Source: Anaerolineaceae bacterium
GTDB taxonomy: Bacteria; Chloroflexota; Anaerolineae; Aggregatilineales; Phototrophicaceae
Direction: 5' to 3'
Assembly: GCA_020634165.1 (NCBI GenBank)
Contig: JACKCF010000002.1
Coordinates: forward strand, 496,001-560,000
DNA length: 64,000 nt
Shown here: positions 8,765 through 17,693 of the stretch, piece by piece
Layout: each line of letters begins with the position of its first letter
Numbering within the stretch: the stretch's first letter is position 1
Notes under the pieces: generated by a model
What the model was told of the DNA's origin: nothing
Databases searched by the model: none
What the model saw: only the letters and a program-made list of their open reading frames with translations
Translations under genes and position numbers: made by a program

Positions 8765-9671
8765 AGAAGCTTTCAGGACGTGGTTGCGAAAAGAAGGCAG
8801 CGCCTATGGCTTCCTGTCGATCTATGCGCTGTTGTTCATTACCTTCATCGTGATTCCCGTGTTGGCGGCGATTTTGCTGTCTTTCACCTTCTTTGATGCC
8901 ATCCAGCCGCCGCACTTCATCGGCCTGAACAACTACATCGCGCTGATTACCCAGGACGACATTTTTATGAAGTACGTCCTGGCCAATACGATCCAGTTTG
9001 CGGTGCTGGTGGGGCCGGGTGGCTATGCGCTGGCCTTTATACTGGCGTGGATACTGGCGCAACTGCCGCGCCTGCCGCGCACGGTCTTCGCGCTGATCCT
9101 CTATTCGCCCTCGATGACCGCAGGTGTGGCCATGGCCGTTGTCTGGAAGATTTTATTCAGTGGTGACCAGACTGGCTATCTCAACAGCTTCCTGATGAGC
9201 ATGGGCCTGCTGCGCGAGCCGATCCAATGGCTGCAATCGCCGCATTACCTGATGCCGATTATGATCGTCGTCACCCTGTGGAGCAGTATGGGCATTGGCT
9301 TTTTGGCGATGCTGGCGGGCATTCTGGAGATCAACCCGGAATTATACGAAGCGGCGGCGATTGATGGCCTTAAGAGCCGCTGGCAGGAGATTTTCTATAT
9401 CACGATTCCATCGATGAAGCCGCAGATGCTGTTTGGTGCGGTGATGGCGATTGTGTCCACATTCCAGGCGGGGGCCATCGGCGTGACGCTTTCCGGCGCG
9501 AACCCGACACCGCAGTATGCGGGCCAGTTGATCGTCAACCACATCGAGGACTATGGCTTCCTGCGTTTTGAGATGGGTTATGCTGCGGCTGTTTCGGTGG
9601 TCCTGCTGCTGATGGTGCTGTTCTTCTCGCGTGTGGCCACGCGCTTGTTCGGCAGCGGAGAGGAGGCCTAG
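8754..9671 (+). CDS. Sugar ABC transporter permease (MalF-type, pair 1)
   Basis: The 305-aa protein has six predicted membrane segments and the binding-protein-dependent permease EAA loop (ELYEAAAIDGLKSRWQEIFYITIPSMKP) that docks on the ATPase. ATG 8754 is chosen over an in-frame TTG at 8739. It starts inside the end of the giant binding-protein gene and is followed after 2 bases by the second permease, so the three are translationally linked. MalF-type by order and by its longer N-terminal loop. Confidence 0.92.
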   Translation: MRIREAFRTWLRKEGSAYGFLSIYALLFITFIVIPVLAAILLSFTFFDAIQPPHFIGLNNYIALITQDDIFMKYVLANTIQFAVLVGPGGYALAFILAWILAQLPRLPRTVFALILYSPSMTAGVAMAVVWKILFSGDQTGYLNSFLMSMGLLREPIQWLQSPHYLMPIMIVVTLWSSMGIGFLAMLAGILEINPELYEAAAIDGLKSRWQEIFYITIPSMKPQMLFGAVMAIVSTFQAGAIGVTLSGANPTPQYAGQLIVNHIEDYGFLRFEMGYAAAVSVVLLLMVLFFSRVATRLFGSGEEA

Positions 9672-9673
9672 CG

Positions 9674-10579
9674 ATGTTCAAGAAATGGCTCAGTCGCTAT
9701 ACGGGCAACCGCAATCGAGGCATCAACCCGAAGGGCTTCCACGTCAGCCAGATCAAGTTTTATGTGCTGCTGATCCCGCTGTCAGTGATTATGCTGCTGC
9801 CGATCCTGTTCATCTTTTCCAGCGCGTTTAAGCCGCCGGATGAGTTGTTCGCGTTCCCACCGCGCTTCTTCGTCATCAACCCGACGCTGAAGAACTTTAC
9901 CGACCTGTTCGCCAAGCTGTCGACATCGGGCATTCCGGTCAGTCGTTATCTGTTCAACAGCATCATGATTACGCTGGTGACGGTCATCGCGTCGATTATG
10001 GTTTCCAGCATGGCGGCTTATGCGCTGTCGAAGAAGAAATTCAAGCTCAAGCAGACCTTGTTCGCGATCAACAACATCGCGCTGATGTTCGTGCCAATTG
10101 CGGTGACGATCCCGCGCTTTTTGGTGATCGAACGGTTGAACTTGCTGGATACCTTCTGGGTGCATATTCTGCCCGTGCTGGCGATGCCGGTTGGCCTGTT
10201 CCTGATGAAGCAGTTCATGGATGGCGTCCCCGACGAGGTGATTGAGGCCGCCCAGATCGACGGTGCATCCGACTGGTATATCTATCGCGGCATCATTTTG
10301 CCGATGATCCGGCCAGCGCTGGCGACGATTGCCATTCTGACGTTCCAGGCGGCGTGGAACAACGCCGAGATTTCAACGCTGTACATCAATGACGAAAGTT
10401 TGCGTACGCTGGCGTTTTACCTGGGAACGCTGACATCGACCACCGCTGGCGCGAATACGGTAGCAGGTCAGGGCATTGCCGCAGCAGCGGCGCTGATTAT
10501 GTTCCTGCCTAACCTGATCATTTTCATCTTCCTGCAAGGACAAGTGATGAGCACAATGTCTCATTCGGGGCTGAAATGA
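9674..10579 (+). CDS. Sugar ABC transporter permease (MalG-type, pair 1)
   Basis: The 301-aa protein has six membrane segments and the EAA loop EVIEAAQIDGASDWYIYRGIILPMIRPAL. A strong GGAGAGGAGG ribosome site lies in the end of the previous gene. The N-terminal KFYVLLIPLSVIMLLPILFIFSSAFKPPDELFAFPPRFF is typical of MalG-type carbohydrate permeases. Its stop overlaps the start of the NHL/Yip1 gene by ATGA, so the latter is likely made in step with it. Confidence 0.92.
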   Translation: MFKKWLSRYTGNRNRGINPKGFHVSQIKFYVLLIPLSVIMLLPILFIFSSAFKPPDELFAFPPRFFVINPTLKNFTDLFAKLSTSGIPVSRYLFNSIMITLVTVIASIMVSSMAAYALSKKKFKLKQTLFAINNIALMFVPIAVTIPRFLVIERLNLLDTFWVHILPVLAMPVGLFLMKQFMDGVPDEVIEAAQIDGASDWYIYRGIILPMIRPALATIAILTFQAAWNNAEISTLYINDESLRTLAFYLGTLTSTTAGANTVAGQGIAAAAALIMFLPNLIIFIFLQGQVMSTMSHSGLK

Positions 10580-12594
10580 AAAAGGTACGTGTTTTTCTCT
10601 TACTCCTGGTGGGTTTGCTGCTGGTCGCTTTGCCGGTACAGGCACAGTCACCCTCTCCCTACCAGACCTATACCCTGGGGCCAGGTCAATTCTACTGGTA
10701 TACACAGGCGGCCTACACACCGCTTGGGGAGTTCCCGCTGCCTCTGGATGGCCCTGAGGATATGTTCTATGCGCCGGATGGCTATCTTTATGTGGCGGAT
10801 ACGGGCAATAGCCGTATCGTCAAGCTGGATGCCAATTTTGGAATCATCGACGAATTTGGGGCAGATGTGCTCAATGAGCCGACCGGACTGTTCGTCGATG
10901 AGGATGGTGTTATCTATGTTGCCGATGGCGGCAGCGATACCATCGTCATTCTGGATGCCGAAGGCCAGATCATCAACCAGTTTGGGCGCCCCTCGGAACC
11001 CTTATTTGGCCTGAACCGTGAGTTCCTGCCGCGCAAAATCGCTGTAGATGCCCGCAAGAACTTGTACATCGTTAGCGAAGGCTCGGTTAACGGCCTGGTG
11101 ATGATGAACACCAATGGCAACTTCATCGGGTACTTCGGTGCCAATGCCGCCGAAATGTCGGTCAAGATGATCTTACAGCGGTTGTTGCTGTCTGATGAGC
11201 AGCTTGAGCAGTTCATTCGTAACGAAGCCGCGTCTCCATCGAACCTGGCTATCGACGATCAATCGCTTGTTTATACGATTACGGCGGGAACCGAACGCGA
11301 TAAGAGTATTCGCAAGTTCAATATTGCAGGTAAGAACCTGTTCGATGAGTGGATACTTGGCTCCCCTACGTTCCGTGATATTCACGTTAGCGACACGGGC
11401 CTCATGCTGGCGGTCGATTCCTTCGGCTACATCGCCGAGTATGACCTCGACGGTACGCTCTTGTTTTGGTTCGGTGCGCAGGATCGCGGCGATCAACGGG
11501 TGGGCCTGCTGAGCAACCCCACAGCGATTGAGCGCATCGGTGACAACATCTACGTGCTGGATAAGAACAAGAACGCCATTATCACCTACCAGGTGACGGA
11601 TTTTGCGCGGCGTCTGCACGAGGGCGTCAGGCTGTATACGGAAGGTTACTACACGGAGGCGCGCCCCTACTTTGAGGATGTGCTGAATTTTAATGGTCTG
11701 GTGCTGATGGCGTATCAGGGCCTGGCTGATGCCGATTACAAAGACCAGAACTATACCGGGGCGCTGGCGAACTATCGCACGGCTGGCGACCGTAACGGCT
11801 ATTCTGAAACGTTCTGGGAGCTGCGCAACGCCGTTTTGCAAAGATACCTGGGTGCCGCCCTGGGCGTCATGCTGGGCCTGTGGCTGTTCTTCAAGATATT
11901 CAACCGCCTGGAAAAGCGCTTTAAATGGCTGGACCCAGTGCGGCGATTGGGCAATCGGCTGAAAAAGATCAAGCTGGTTGATGACTTCCTGTTCATGTTC
12001 CGCTTCATCAAGCAGCCTGTGGATAGCTTTTACTACATCAAGCAGAATATGCGCGGCAGCCTGCGCTTCGCGTTCATCATTTTCGCCTGGGTGCTGATCG
12101 TCAGGGTGCTGTCGCTGTACCTGACGGGTTTTGTTTTCAGCCCCTACTCTGTGTCGTGGATGATCTTCGCAGAAAACGAGATCATCTATACGATACTGCC
12201 ATTGGCGCTTTGGATTGTTGCCAACTATCTGATTGCATCCATCAGCGATGGCGAAGGCCCACTGCGGCACGTCATCATCGGCACAGCCTACAGCCTGTGG
12301 CCCTATGTGCTGTTCGCACTGCCCATCACCCTCATCTCCAATGTGCTGACGCTGAATGAAGCCTTCCTGTATTCGTTCTCGTCGCAGTTGATGCTCTTCT
12401 GGACGTTAATCATGCTGGTCATCATGGTCAAGGAGATCCATAACTATTCGCTGAATGAGACCCTGCGCAATATCTTCACCACGCTGTTTACGATGGCCAT
12501 CTTCCTCCTGACGGCTTACATCCTGTACGTGTTGTTCAACCAGTTGTATGAATTTGTGCTGGCGATTAGTCAGGAGGCGAGTTTGCGTGGCTAA
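10576..12594 (+). CDS. NHL-repeat / TPR / Yip1-like membrane protein
   Basis: The 672-aa product begins with a Sec signal peptide (MKKVRVFLLLLVGLLLVALPVQAQS). Residues about 40-340 contain NHL-type beta-propeller repeats (GPEDMFYAPDGYLYVADTGNSRIVKLD, EPTGLFVDEDGVIYVADGGSDTIVILD and others). A TPR-like stretch follows (LHEGVRLYTEGYYTEARPYFEDVL, residues about 350-410). One membrane helix and then a Yip1-like five-helix domain make up the C-terminus (about 480-665). The predicted topology places the propeller outside and Yip1 in the membrane. It sits between two permease pairs and overlaps neighbours on both sides. Such proteins recur, by recollection, in DUF5696-containing carbohydrate loci; no function is established. 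A scaffold or glycan-sensing subunit of the uptake system is a guess. Confidence 0.78.
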   Translation: MKKVRVFLLLLVGLLLVALPVQAQSPSPYQTYTLGPGQFYWYTQAAYTPLGEFPLPLDGPEDMFYAPDGYLYVADTGNSRIVKLDANFGIIDEFGADVLNEPTGLFVDEDGVIYVADGGSDTIVILDAEGQIINQFGRPSEPLFGLNREFLPRKIAVDARKNLYIVSEGSVNGLVMMNTNGNFIGYFGANAAEMSVKMILQRLLLSDEQLEQFIRNEAASPSNLAIDDQSLVYTITAGTERDKSIRKFNIAGKNLFDEWILGSPTFRDIHVSDTGLMLAVDSFGYIAEYDLDGTLLFWFGAQDRGDQRVGLLSNPTAIERIGDNIYVLDKNKNAIITYQVTDFARRLHEGVRLYTEGYYTEARPYFEDVLNFNGLVLMAYQGLADADYKDQNYTGALANYRTAGDRNGYSETFWELRNAVLQRYLGAALGVMLGLWLFFKIFNRLEKRFKWLDPVRRLGNRLKKIKLVDDFLFMFRFIKQPVDSFYYIKQNMRGSLRFAFIIFAWVLIVRVLSLYLTGFVFSPYSVSWMIFAENEIIYTILPLALWIVANYLIASISDGEGPLRHVIIGTAYSLWPYVLFALPITLISNVLTLNEAFLYSFSSQLMLFWTLIMLVIMVKEIHNYSLNETLRNIFTTLFTMAIFLLTAYILYVLFNQLYEFVLAISQEASLRG

Positions 12595-14788
12595 ATTCAG
12601 CTTGACACCAACGCGACAGAAATACCTGAACCGCCTCATCTGGTTGATGCTGGCCTGCCTCTTGATGTCGGCTTCGCTGGTGAGTTTTGCTCAGACCGAC
12701 GAACGCCCGGACGAGATTCCAGCGTCTTATGAGATGGTCGCGGAAAATGACCTGTTCCAGCTATATGTGGATTCCGCGACGCTGGCGTTTAAGGTGCTGG
12801 ATAAGCGCAGCGGCTATGTGTGGCACTCCGGCATCGACGAAGTGCTGGAAGACGACCGCCTCAATCGCTCCTGGACCGCTTTTGCCCTAAGCGGCATCAG
12901 CATTGAGTATCTCGACAATCGTGCGGTTGATACCCGAACGTCGATCACGAATACCAACGCCACACTGGATGTGACGCCCATCGATCAGGGTATTGCCGCG
13001 CTGGTCACGTTTGATGATTACGGGATCACCGTCGGTATGCACCTGCTGCTGGAAGCCGAGGGTGTGCGCGTCGAACTGCTGCGTGACCAGATTCGTGAAG
13101 ATAACCCTGATTTCCGGCTGGGGCGCGTCTATTTGTACCCGTTTTTGGGGGCGACGCGCGGCAGCAGCACACCAGGCTACATGTTCATACCGGATGGCGT
13201 CGGCAGCATCATTCGCTATGCGGATACGACCCAGGCGACCAACATGTTCATTGGCCGTTATTACGGCGCGGACCTGGGCTTCATCGGCATCATGCCCTTC
13301 AATGAAGATGTCACTAATCCGATACCGATTTCGTTCCCGGTATTGGGCGCCGTGCACGGCGAAAAACAGAACGCCTTTATTTCGGTGGTGGAAGATGGCG
13401 CCGCCTATGGTGAGGTGCAGGTGCATCCGGCAGGCATCATCACCAACTTTAATTTTCTGTACAACGCCTTCATCTACAACCAGACTTACTTCCAGGCAAC
13501 CAACCGCTCCGGTGCGGGCGTAACGACGGTTCAGCGCGAAACGAACCATTTTAACGCGGTGGTGCATTATCGCTTTTTGACAGGCGACGATGCTGACAGC
13601 ATCGGTATGGCGCGCAGCTACCAGCAGTATCTGCTGGATCGTGATCTGCTGCGTGATAATGAAGACGACAACCCCAATATCGGCATCCGGCTGGAATTCC
13701 TGGGGGGCGATAAGGAAAAAGTGCTGCTGTGGGATCGCTTTGTGCCGATGACGACCGTCGCTCAGATACGCGACATCCTCGATAGGCTGCAAATCCCCAG
13801 CCCGGAAGTGATCTATTACGGCTGGCAGCCCTATGGTGCGACGTCGATGCCATCGACGTCCCTGTCGCTGGAGGGCGGCCTGGGCAGTGTAGGTGATCTC
13901 AACGCGCTGGCTGAGGACATCACCTCTGCCGGCGGGCACTTCTCGTTGTATCTGGAGCCGCAGGCAGCGTATTGGGAGGAATCCGGTTACTCGGCGCGCA
14001 ATGATCTGGCGATGGCCATTATCAACGAGGCTATTCGCAGCTATAACCGCTATTACAACTATGTCTTCACGCTGCCCATATTGCAGGATCGGTTCCGGTC
14101 GCTGACGGCTGACCTCGCAGCGCGACTGAATGGTGGCTTGGCGCTGGATAGCATCGGCTTCATGCTGTACAGCGACTTCCGCCGTGATACCGCCCTCAGT
14201 CGCCAGGATGCGATTGCCGCCTATCGTGATCTGCTGGCTGAATCTCCTGTTCGGATCGGTATGTATCGCCCAAATGATTACTTATTTGGGTTGACCCAGG
14301 CCTATTACGATATGCAACTGGGTAACAACGGCTACATCTTCACGAGCGAGCCTGTGCCCTTCCTGCCGACTGTTTTAGCAGGTTATGTGCCCTACTACGG
14401 GACGGCGCTCAACTTCTCGTCTAACATGCGCGAGGATTTGCTGCGGCAGGTCGAATATGGCATCTATCCGTCGTTCTTCGTGACGCAGGAACCCACCGCC
14501 GATATGTTGAATACACGCTCCTCGTGGATTTATACCTCGTCGATTGAGCAGTGGGGCGAGGACATTCGCAGCACCTACGCCTGGATGAACGACCTGCTGG
14601 CGCCAGTGCGTGGCCAGCAGATCGTCGCCCATGAACAACTGGCAAGCGGCGTCTACATGACGACCTACGACAACGGTGAGCGCATCGTCGTCAATTACAA
14701 CGACGCGCCTGTTGAGCAATACGGGTCCACAATTGGGGCGAAAGACGCCTTGCTTTTGGAGAGTGACCTATTGGAGAGTGACCAATGA
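12587..14788 (+). CDS. Secreted DUF5696-type protein, possible glycoside hydrolase
   Basis: GTG 12587 with an AGGAGG site 9 bases upstream gives a 733-aa product with a good signal peptide (LIWLMLACLLMSASLVSFAQT); an in-frame ATG at 12548 would bury it. The N-terminal domain (NDLFQLYVDSATLAFKVLDKRSGYVWHSG) looks like the beta-sandwich found before many retaining glycosidase barrels. The C-terminal half (about 380-700) has a pattern of strands such as PEVIYYGWQPYG, GGHFSLYLEPQAAYWEESGY, GGLALDSIGFMLYSD, compatible with a TIM barrel. It resembles DUF5696 proteins, which are uncharacterised. The start overlaps the Yip1 gene by 8 bases and the end overlaps the next permease by ATGA. Hydrolysis of the transported glycan at the cell surface is inferred, not shown. 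Confidence 0.72.
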   Translation: MAKFSLTPTRQKYLNRLIWLMLACLLMSASLVSFAQTDERPDEIPASYEMVAENDLFQLYVDSATLAFKVLDKRSGYVWHSGIDEVLEDDRLNRSWTAFALSGISIEYLDNRAVDTRTSITNTNATLDVTPIDQGIAALVTFDDYGITVGMHLLLEAEGVRVELLRDQIREDNPDFRLGRVYLYPFLGATRGSSTPGYMFIPDGVGSIIRYADTTQATNMFIGRYYGADLGFIGIMPFNEDVTNPIPISFPVLGAVHGEKQNAFISVVEDGAAYGEVQVHPAGIITNFNFLYNAFIYNQTYFQATNRSGAGVTTVQRETNHFNAVVHYRFLTGDDADSIGMARSYQQYLLDRDLLRDNEDDNPNIGIRLEFLGGDKEKVLLWDRFVPMTTVAQIRDILDRLQIPSPEVIYYGWQPYGATSMPSTSLSLEGGLGSVGDLNALAEDITSAGGHFSLYLEPQAAYWEESGYSARNDLAMAIINEAIRSYNRYYNYVFTLPILQDRFRSLTADLAARLNGGLALDSIGFMLYSDFRRDTALSRQDAIAAYRDLLAESPVRIGMYRPNDYLFGLTQAYYDMQLGNNGYIFTSEPVPFLPTVLAGYVPYYGTALNFSSNMREDLLRQVEYGIYPSFFVTQEPTADMLNTRSSWIYTSSIEQWGEDIRSTYAWMNDLLAPVRGQQIVAHEQLASGVYMTTYDNGERIVVNYNDAPVEQYGSTIGAKDALLLESDLLESDQ

Positions 14789-15693
14789 CCACTTCCAACC
14801 CGACCATCCGTCGCGCGGTGCCTGTGCGTCGTGAGATTAGCCTGCGCATGCGCGAAGCCCTGCATGGTTATGCCTTCATCCTGATCTGGGTTGTGGGCTT
14901 TGCACTTTTCGCCGCTATTCCGCTGTATGAGACCTTCCAGTACAGCCTCAATCAGGTTTCCGTGACGACTGGCAGCATCGAACTGAGCTTCGTCGAGTGG
15001 GCCAATTATTCCCGCGCGATTTTGACCGATCCCAACTTCATCGAACTGCTGATTGGCTACACGATTGAAACGTTGGTTTCAGTGCCGATTGTGCTGATCT
15101 TCGCGATGGTCGTTGCCATGCTGCTGAACTTCGACTTCAAGTTCAAGGGCCTGTTCCGCGTGATTTTCTTCCTGCCGATTGTGATTACCAGCGGTCCTGT
15201 CATTAAAGAACTTACGGCACAGGGGGCAGCATCGGCACCAGGTATTGCGGATGTCCCCGCAGTGATCGACTTTTTAGAGCAGTTACCGCGTGCCTTGCGC
15301 AGCCCAACGGAATATCTGCTGACCTCGTTTGTACTGATTCTGTGGTTTTCCGGTGTGCAGATCCTGATTTATCTATCCAGCTTGCAAAAAGTCGATCAGA
15401 GCATCTACGAAGCGGCGGCGATTGATGGCGCGTCCGGTTGGGCTACTTTCTGGAAAATTACCCTGCCGTCGCTCTCCACCGCGACAGTGCTCAATGCGGT
15501 TTATACGATTGTGACGCTCTCACATTTTTCAGAGAATAAAGTGATCCAGTACATTTATGCCCAGACTTATGACATTCAGGGCGGCATCGGCTACGCCAGT
15601 GCGATGGCCTTCATCTATCTGGCGGTGATGATACTGCTGCTAGGAATTGTCTACTTCTTCCTGAGTCACTGGGCAAGGAGGGGGTCGCGATGA
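14785..15693 (+). CDS. Sugar ABC transporter permease (MalF-type, pair 2)
   Basis: The 302-aa protein has six membrane segments and the EAA loop SIYEAAAIDGASGWATFWKITLPSLSTA. It overlaps the DUF5696-type gene by ATGA and the next permease by ATGA. It is the MalF-type half of a second pair that is clearly distinct in sequence from pair 1, rather than a recent duplicate. A stretch of about 30 residues (AQGAASAPGIADVPAVIDFLEQLPRAL) between membrane segments is an enlarged extracytoplasmic loop. Confidence 0.9.
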   Translation: MTTSNPTIRRAVPVRREISLRMREALHGYAFILIWVVGFALFAAIPLYETFQYSLNQVSVTTGSIELSFVEWANYSRAILTDPNFIELLIGYTIETLVSVPIVLIFAMVVAMLLNFDFKFKGLFRVIFFLPIVITSGPVIKELTAQGAASAPGIADVPAVIDFLEQLPRALRSPTEYLLTSFVLILWFSGVQILIYLSSLQKVDQSIYEAAAIDGASGWATFWKITLPSLSTATVLNAVYTIVTLSHFSENKVIQYIYAQTYDIQGGIGYASAMAFIYLAVMILLLGIVYFFLSHWARRGSR

Positions 15694-16631
15694 TGAAGCA
15701 GGTTTTGCGCCATCCTCTGGTGGAACGGCTGCGCAGCATTCTGTTCGGCAGCCGTGCTGAACACGGCATTCTGTTCAAGGGTATGCTGTATGCGCTGCTG
15801 ATTACGATTGGCTTCGTCTATATTCAGCCGCTGCTGTTCATGTTCGTCAACAGCATCAAAAGCCCGGACGACTTGCTCAACCCGATGGTGCAGTGGGTGC
15901 CGACGCAGCTATACCTGGGCAATTACGAAAAAGCCTATCGTGTGCTGGCCTATCCCGATACGCTGCTGTCGTCCATTCTGATGAGCGTGATGCCCTCCGT
16001 GTTGCAGACAGCGGTCGCTTCTGTGGTAGGGTATGGGTTGGCGCGGTATCGCTTCTTGGGTAAGCGGCTGATTTTTGTGCTGCTGCTGGCGACGTTCCTG
16101 ATCCCGCCGCAGAACACCGTTATTCCCCAGATGCTGACCTATCGCAACCTGGGACTGCTGGGCGACCCACTGGCACTGATTATTCCGGCGATCTTTGGCC
16201 AGGGGTTCCGCAGTGCCATCTTCATCCTGATTTTCTACCAGAGTTTTAGCTCGTATCCGCGTGTGCTGGAAGAATCGGCCCGATTGGATGGGGCGACTGA
16301 TCTGCGCATTTTCTTCATCGCGCTGCCCTCGGCCATTCCGGCGTTCATCGTGTCGTTTATCTTCTCAACCGTATGGTACTGGAACGAGACTTTCCTGACG
16401 GTCATTTTCCTGGAAGGCGGCGTGACGACGCTGCCAATGCAGCTATCGCGGTTTACGCAGGCGTATGAAAATCTCTACCCGCCAGGGACAGTCAACATCT
16501 TCGACCGCCTGAATGAAGCCGTCAAGATGAGCGGCACCTTCCTGAATATTCTGCCGCTGCTGGTGATGTACTTCGTCCTGCAACACTGGTTCGTGGAATC
16601 CGTCGAAATGACGGGCATCACAGGCGAATAG
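15690..16631 (+). CDS. Sugar ABC transporter permease (MalG-type, pair 2)
   Basis: The 313-aa protein has six membrane segments. Its EAA loop is divergent (VLEESARLDGATDLRIFFIALPSAIPA), with EES in place of EAA, though the downstream G is kept. It closes the plus-strand operon; the next gene is convergent after 39 bases, in which no strong terminator is visible. No ATPase gene accompanies the four permeases, so a shared MsmK/UgpC-type ATPase elsewhere on the chromosome is expected. Confidence 0.88.
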   Translation: MMKQVLRHPLVERLRSILFGSRAEHGILFKGMLYALLITIGFVYIQPLLFMFVNSIKSPDDLLNPMVQWVPTQLYLGNYEKAYRVLAYPDTLLSSILMSVMPSVLQTAVASVVGYGLARYRFLGKRLIFVLLLATFLIPPQNTVIPQMLTYRNLGLLGDPLALIIPAIFGQGFRSAIFILIFYQSFSSYPRVLEESARLDGATDLRIFFIALPSAIPAFIVSFIFSTVWYWNETFLTVIFLEGGVTTLPMQLSRFTQAYENLYPPGTVNIFDRLNEAVKMSGTFLNILPLLVMYFVLQHWFVESVEMTGITGE

Positions 16632-16670
16632 ATCATGCCCTATTACATTTTATAAGAGGTCTGGTCCACT

Positions 16671-17675
16671 TTAGAGCCACGCCTTAAACCATTCGATGGC
16701 TGCCGCCAGATCGTAGCGGTGGCCATCCGGGTGGATGTGGAGCGAACAGGCATCACTGGCACCCGCTAAACTGTAGGCACGTTCGACGACCTTATAGGCT
16801 TTCTGAACGCCTTCTATGGGGAAAATCGGGTCAACCTCGCCATTGATGAAGCGCAAAGGCTGCGGCGTAATCAAGGTGCCTACATCAGCGACGTCACCCA
16901 GGGGCAGCAGCCCTGGCACATAATTGCATTCGCAGTGCGACATCCCCAGGATGGAATCGTAATAATCGCAGAAGTAGCCACCCACAACCGACGTCGTGAT
17001 GCGGTCATCAAGCGCGGCCAGATAGAGGGCCGTTGTGCCGCCGCCGGAGTGCCCGGTATTGCCGACAATGCCCGGTACGATGTCGTCGCGCTGCTGTAAC
17101 CAGCTTATGACCGTCATGGCATCAAAGAGGCGCTCGCCCAGCAGTATTTTGCCATGCATCATGTAGTCAAAGGCCAGGTGGCGACAGCTATTCTGATTGT
17201 TCGAGACCTGATCGGTGATGCGCTCGCCAAAGCCGCGCTGTTCAATCGCACAAACCAGGTAGCCTTCCTGGGCCAGAACCTGGGCGAAGTTGTTATGGTC
17301 GCTGACAGTTTGCTCTGTATTTGGCTCAGGTGGTGAGCCGAGGATAGTCCGTACACCAGGGCCATGCCCATGAAAGGCCATGATGAGCTTATAAGGCGGC
17401 GCGGCTTTGGGGACCAGCAGATAGACAGGCATCGGGCCATCAGGCATGGTAAAGGCATATTTTTCTTCAACATAGCTGCCGAAATCGGTAGAAGCAACCA
17501 GTTCAACCGCGAAGGACTGCGGCAGGGGACGATCCGCCAAGCCGAGCAAGTTTGCCAGTTCTGCACGGAAGGTCTGTTGCCATGCGACCAGTTCGTCGGC
17601 AGTTTGTGCGGCAAAGGCGAATTTGCCTTTATGAGCCTGATGTTCCTGGTTGATGCCACTCTGCATTTTGAACAT
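16671..17675 (-). CDS. Alpha/beta hydrolase, acetylxylan-esterase-like
   Basis: The 334-aa protein has an alpha/beta-hydrolase core with an oxyanion-hole motif HGHGPG (residues 102-107), nucleophile elbow GHSGGG (Ser210), acid Asp282 (INGEVDPIFP) and His319 (HPDGHRYD). The closest remembered family is Abhydrolase_7/acetylxylan-esterase-like carbohydrate esterases. No signal peptide is present, so it acts on imported substrate. It starts 18 bases after the uxaA-like gene and is the last gene of the hexuronate operon. That context suggests removal of acetyl or methyl groups from uronate-containing oligosaccharides, which is inference. Confidence 0.78.
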   Translation of the reverse strand: MFKMQSGINQEHQAHKGKFAFAAQTADELVAWQQTFRAELANLLGLADRPLPQSFAVELVASTDFGSYVEEKYAFTMPDGPMPVYLLVPKAAPPYKLIMAFHGHGPGVRTILGSPPEPNTEQTVSDHNNFAQVLAQEGYLVCAIEQRGFGERITDQVSNNQNSCRHLAFDYMMHGKILLGERLFDAMTVISWLQQRDDIVPGIVGNTGHSGGGTTALYLAALDDRITTSVVGGYFCDYYDSILGMSHCECNYVPGLLPLGDVADVGTLITPQPLRFINGEVDPIFPIEGVQKAYKVVERAYSLAGASDACSLHIHPDGHRYDLAAAIEWFKAWL

Positions 17676-17693
17676 AGGACGTCCTTTGAGTTA

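Noticed and set aside
11173..12270. 365-codon antisense frame within the NHL-Yip1 gene
   Set aside because: The sense strand carries a signal peptide, NHL repeats and membrane helices; the antisense product is Gln/His/Arg-rich with no ribosome site.
12887..13939. 350-codon antisense frame within the DUF5696-type gene
   Set aside because: Shadow of a gene with signal peptide and coupled neighbours.
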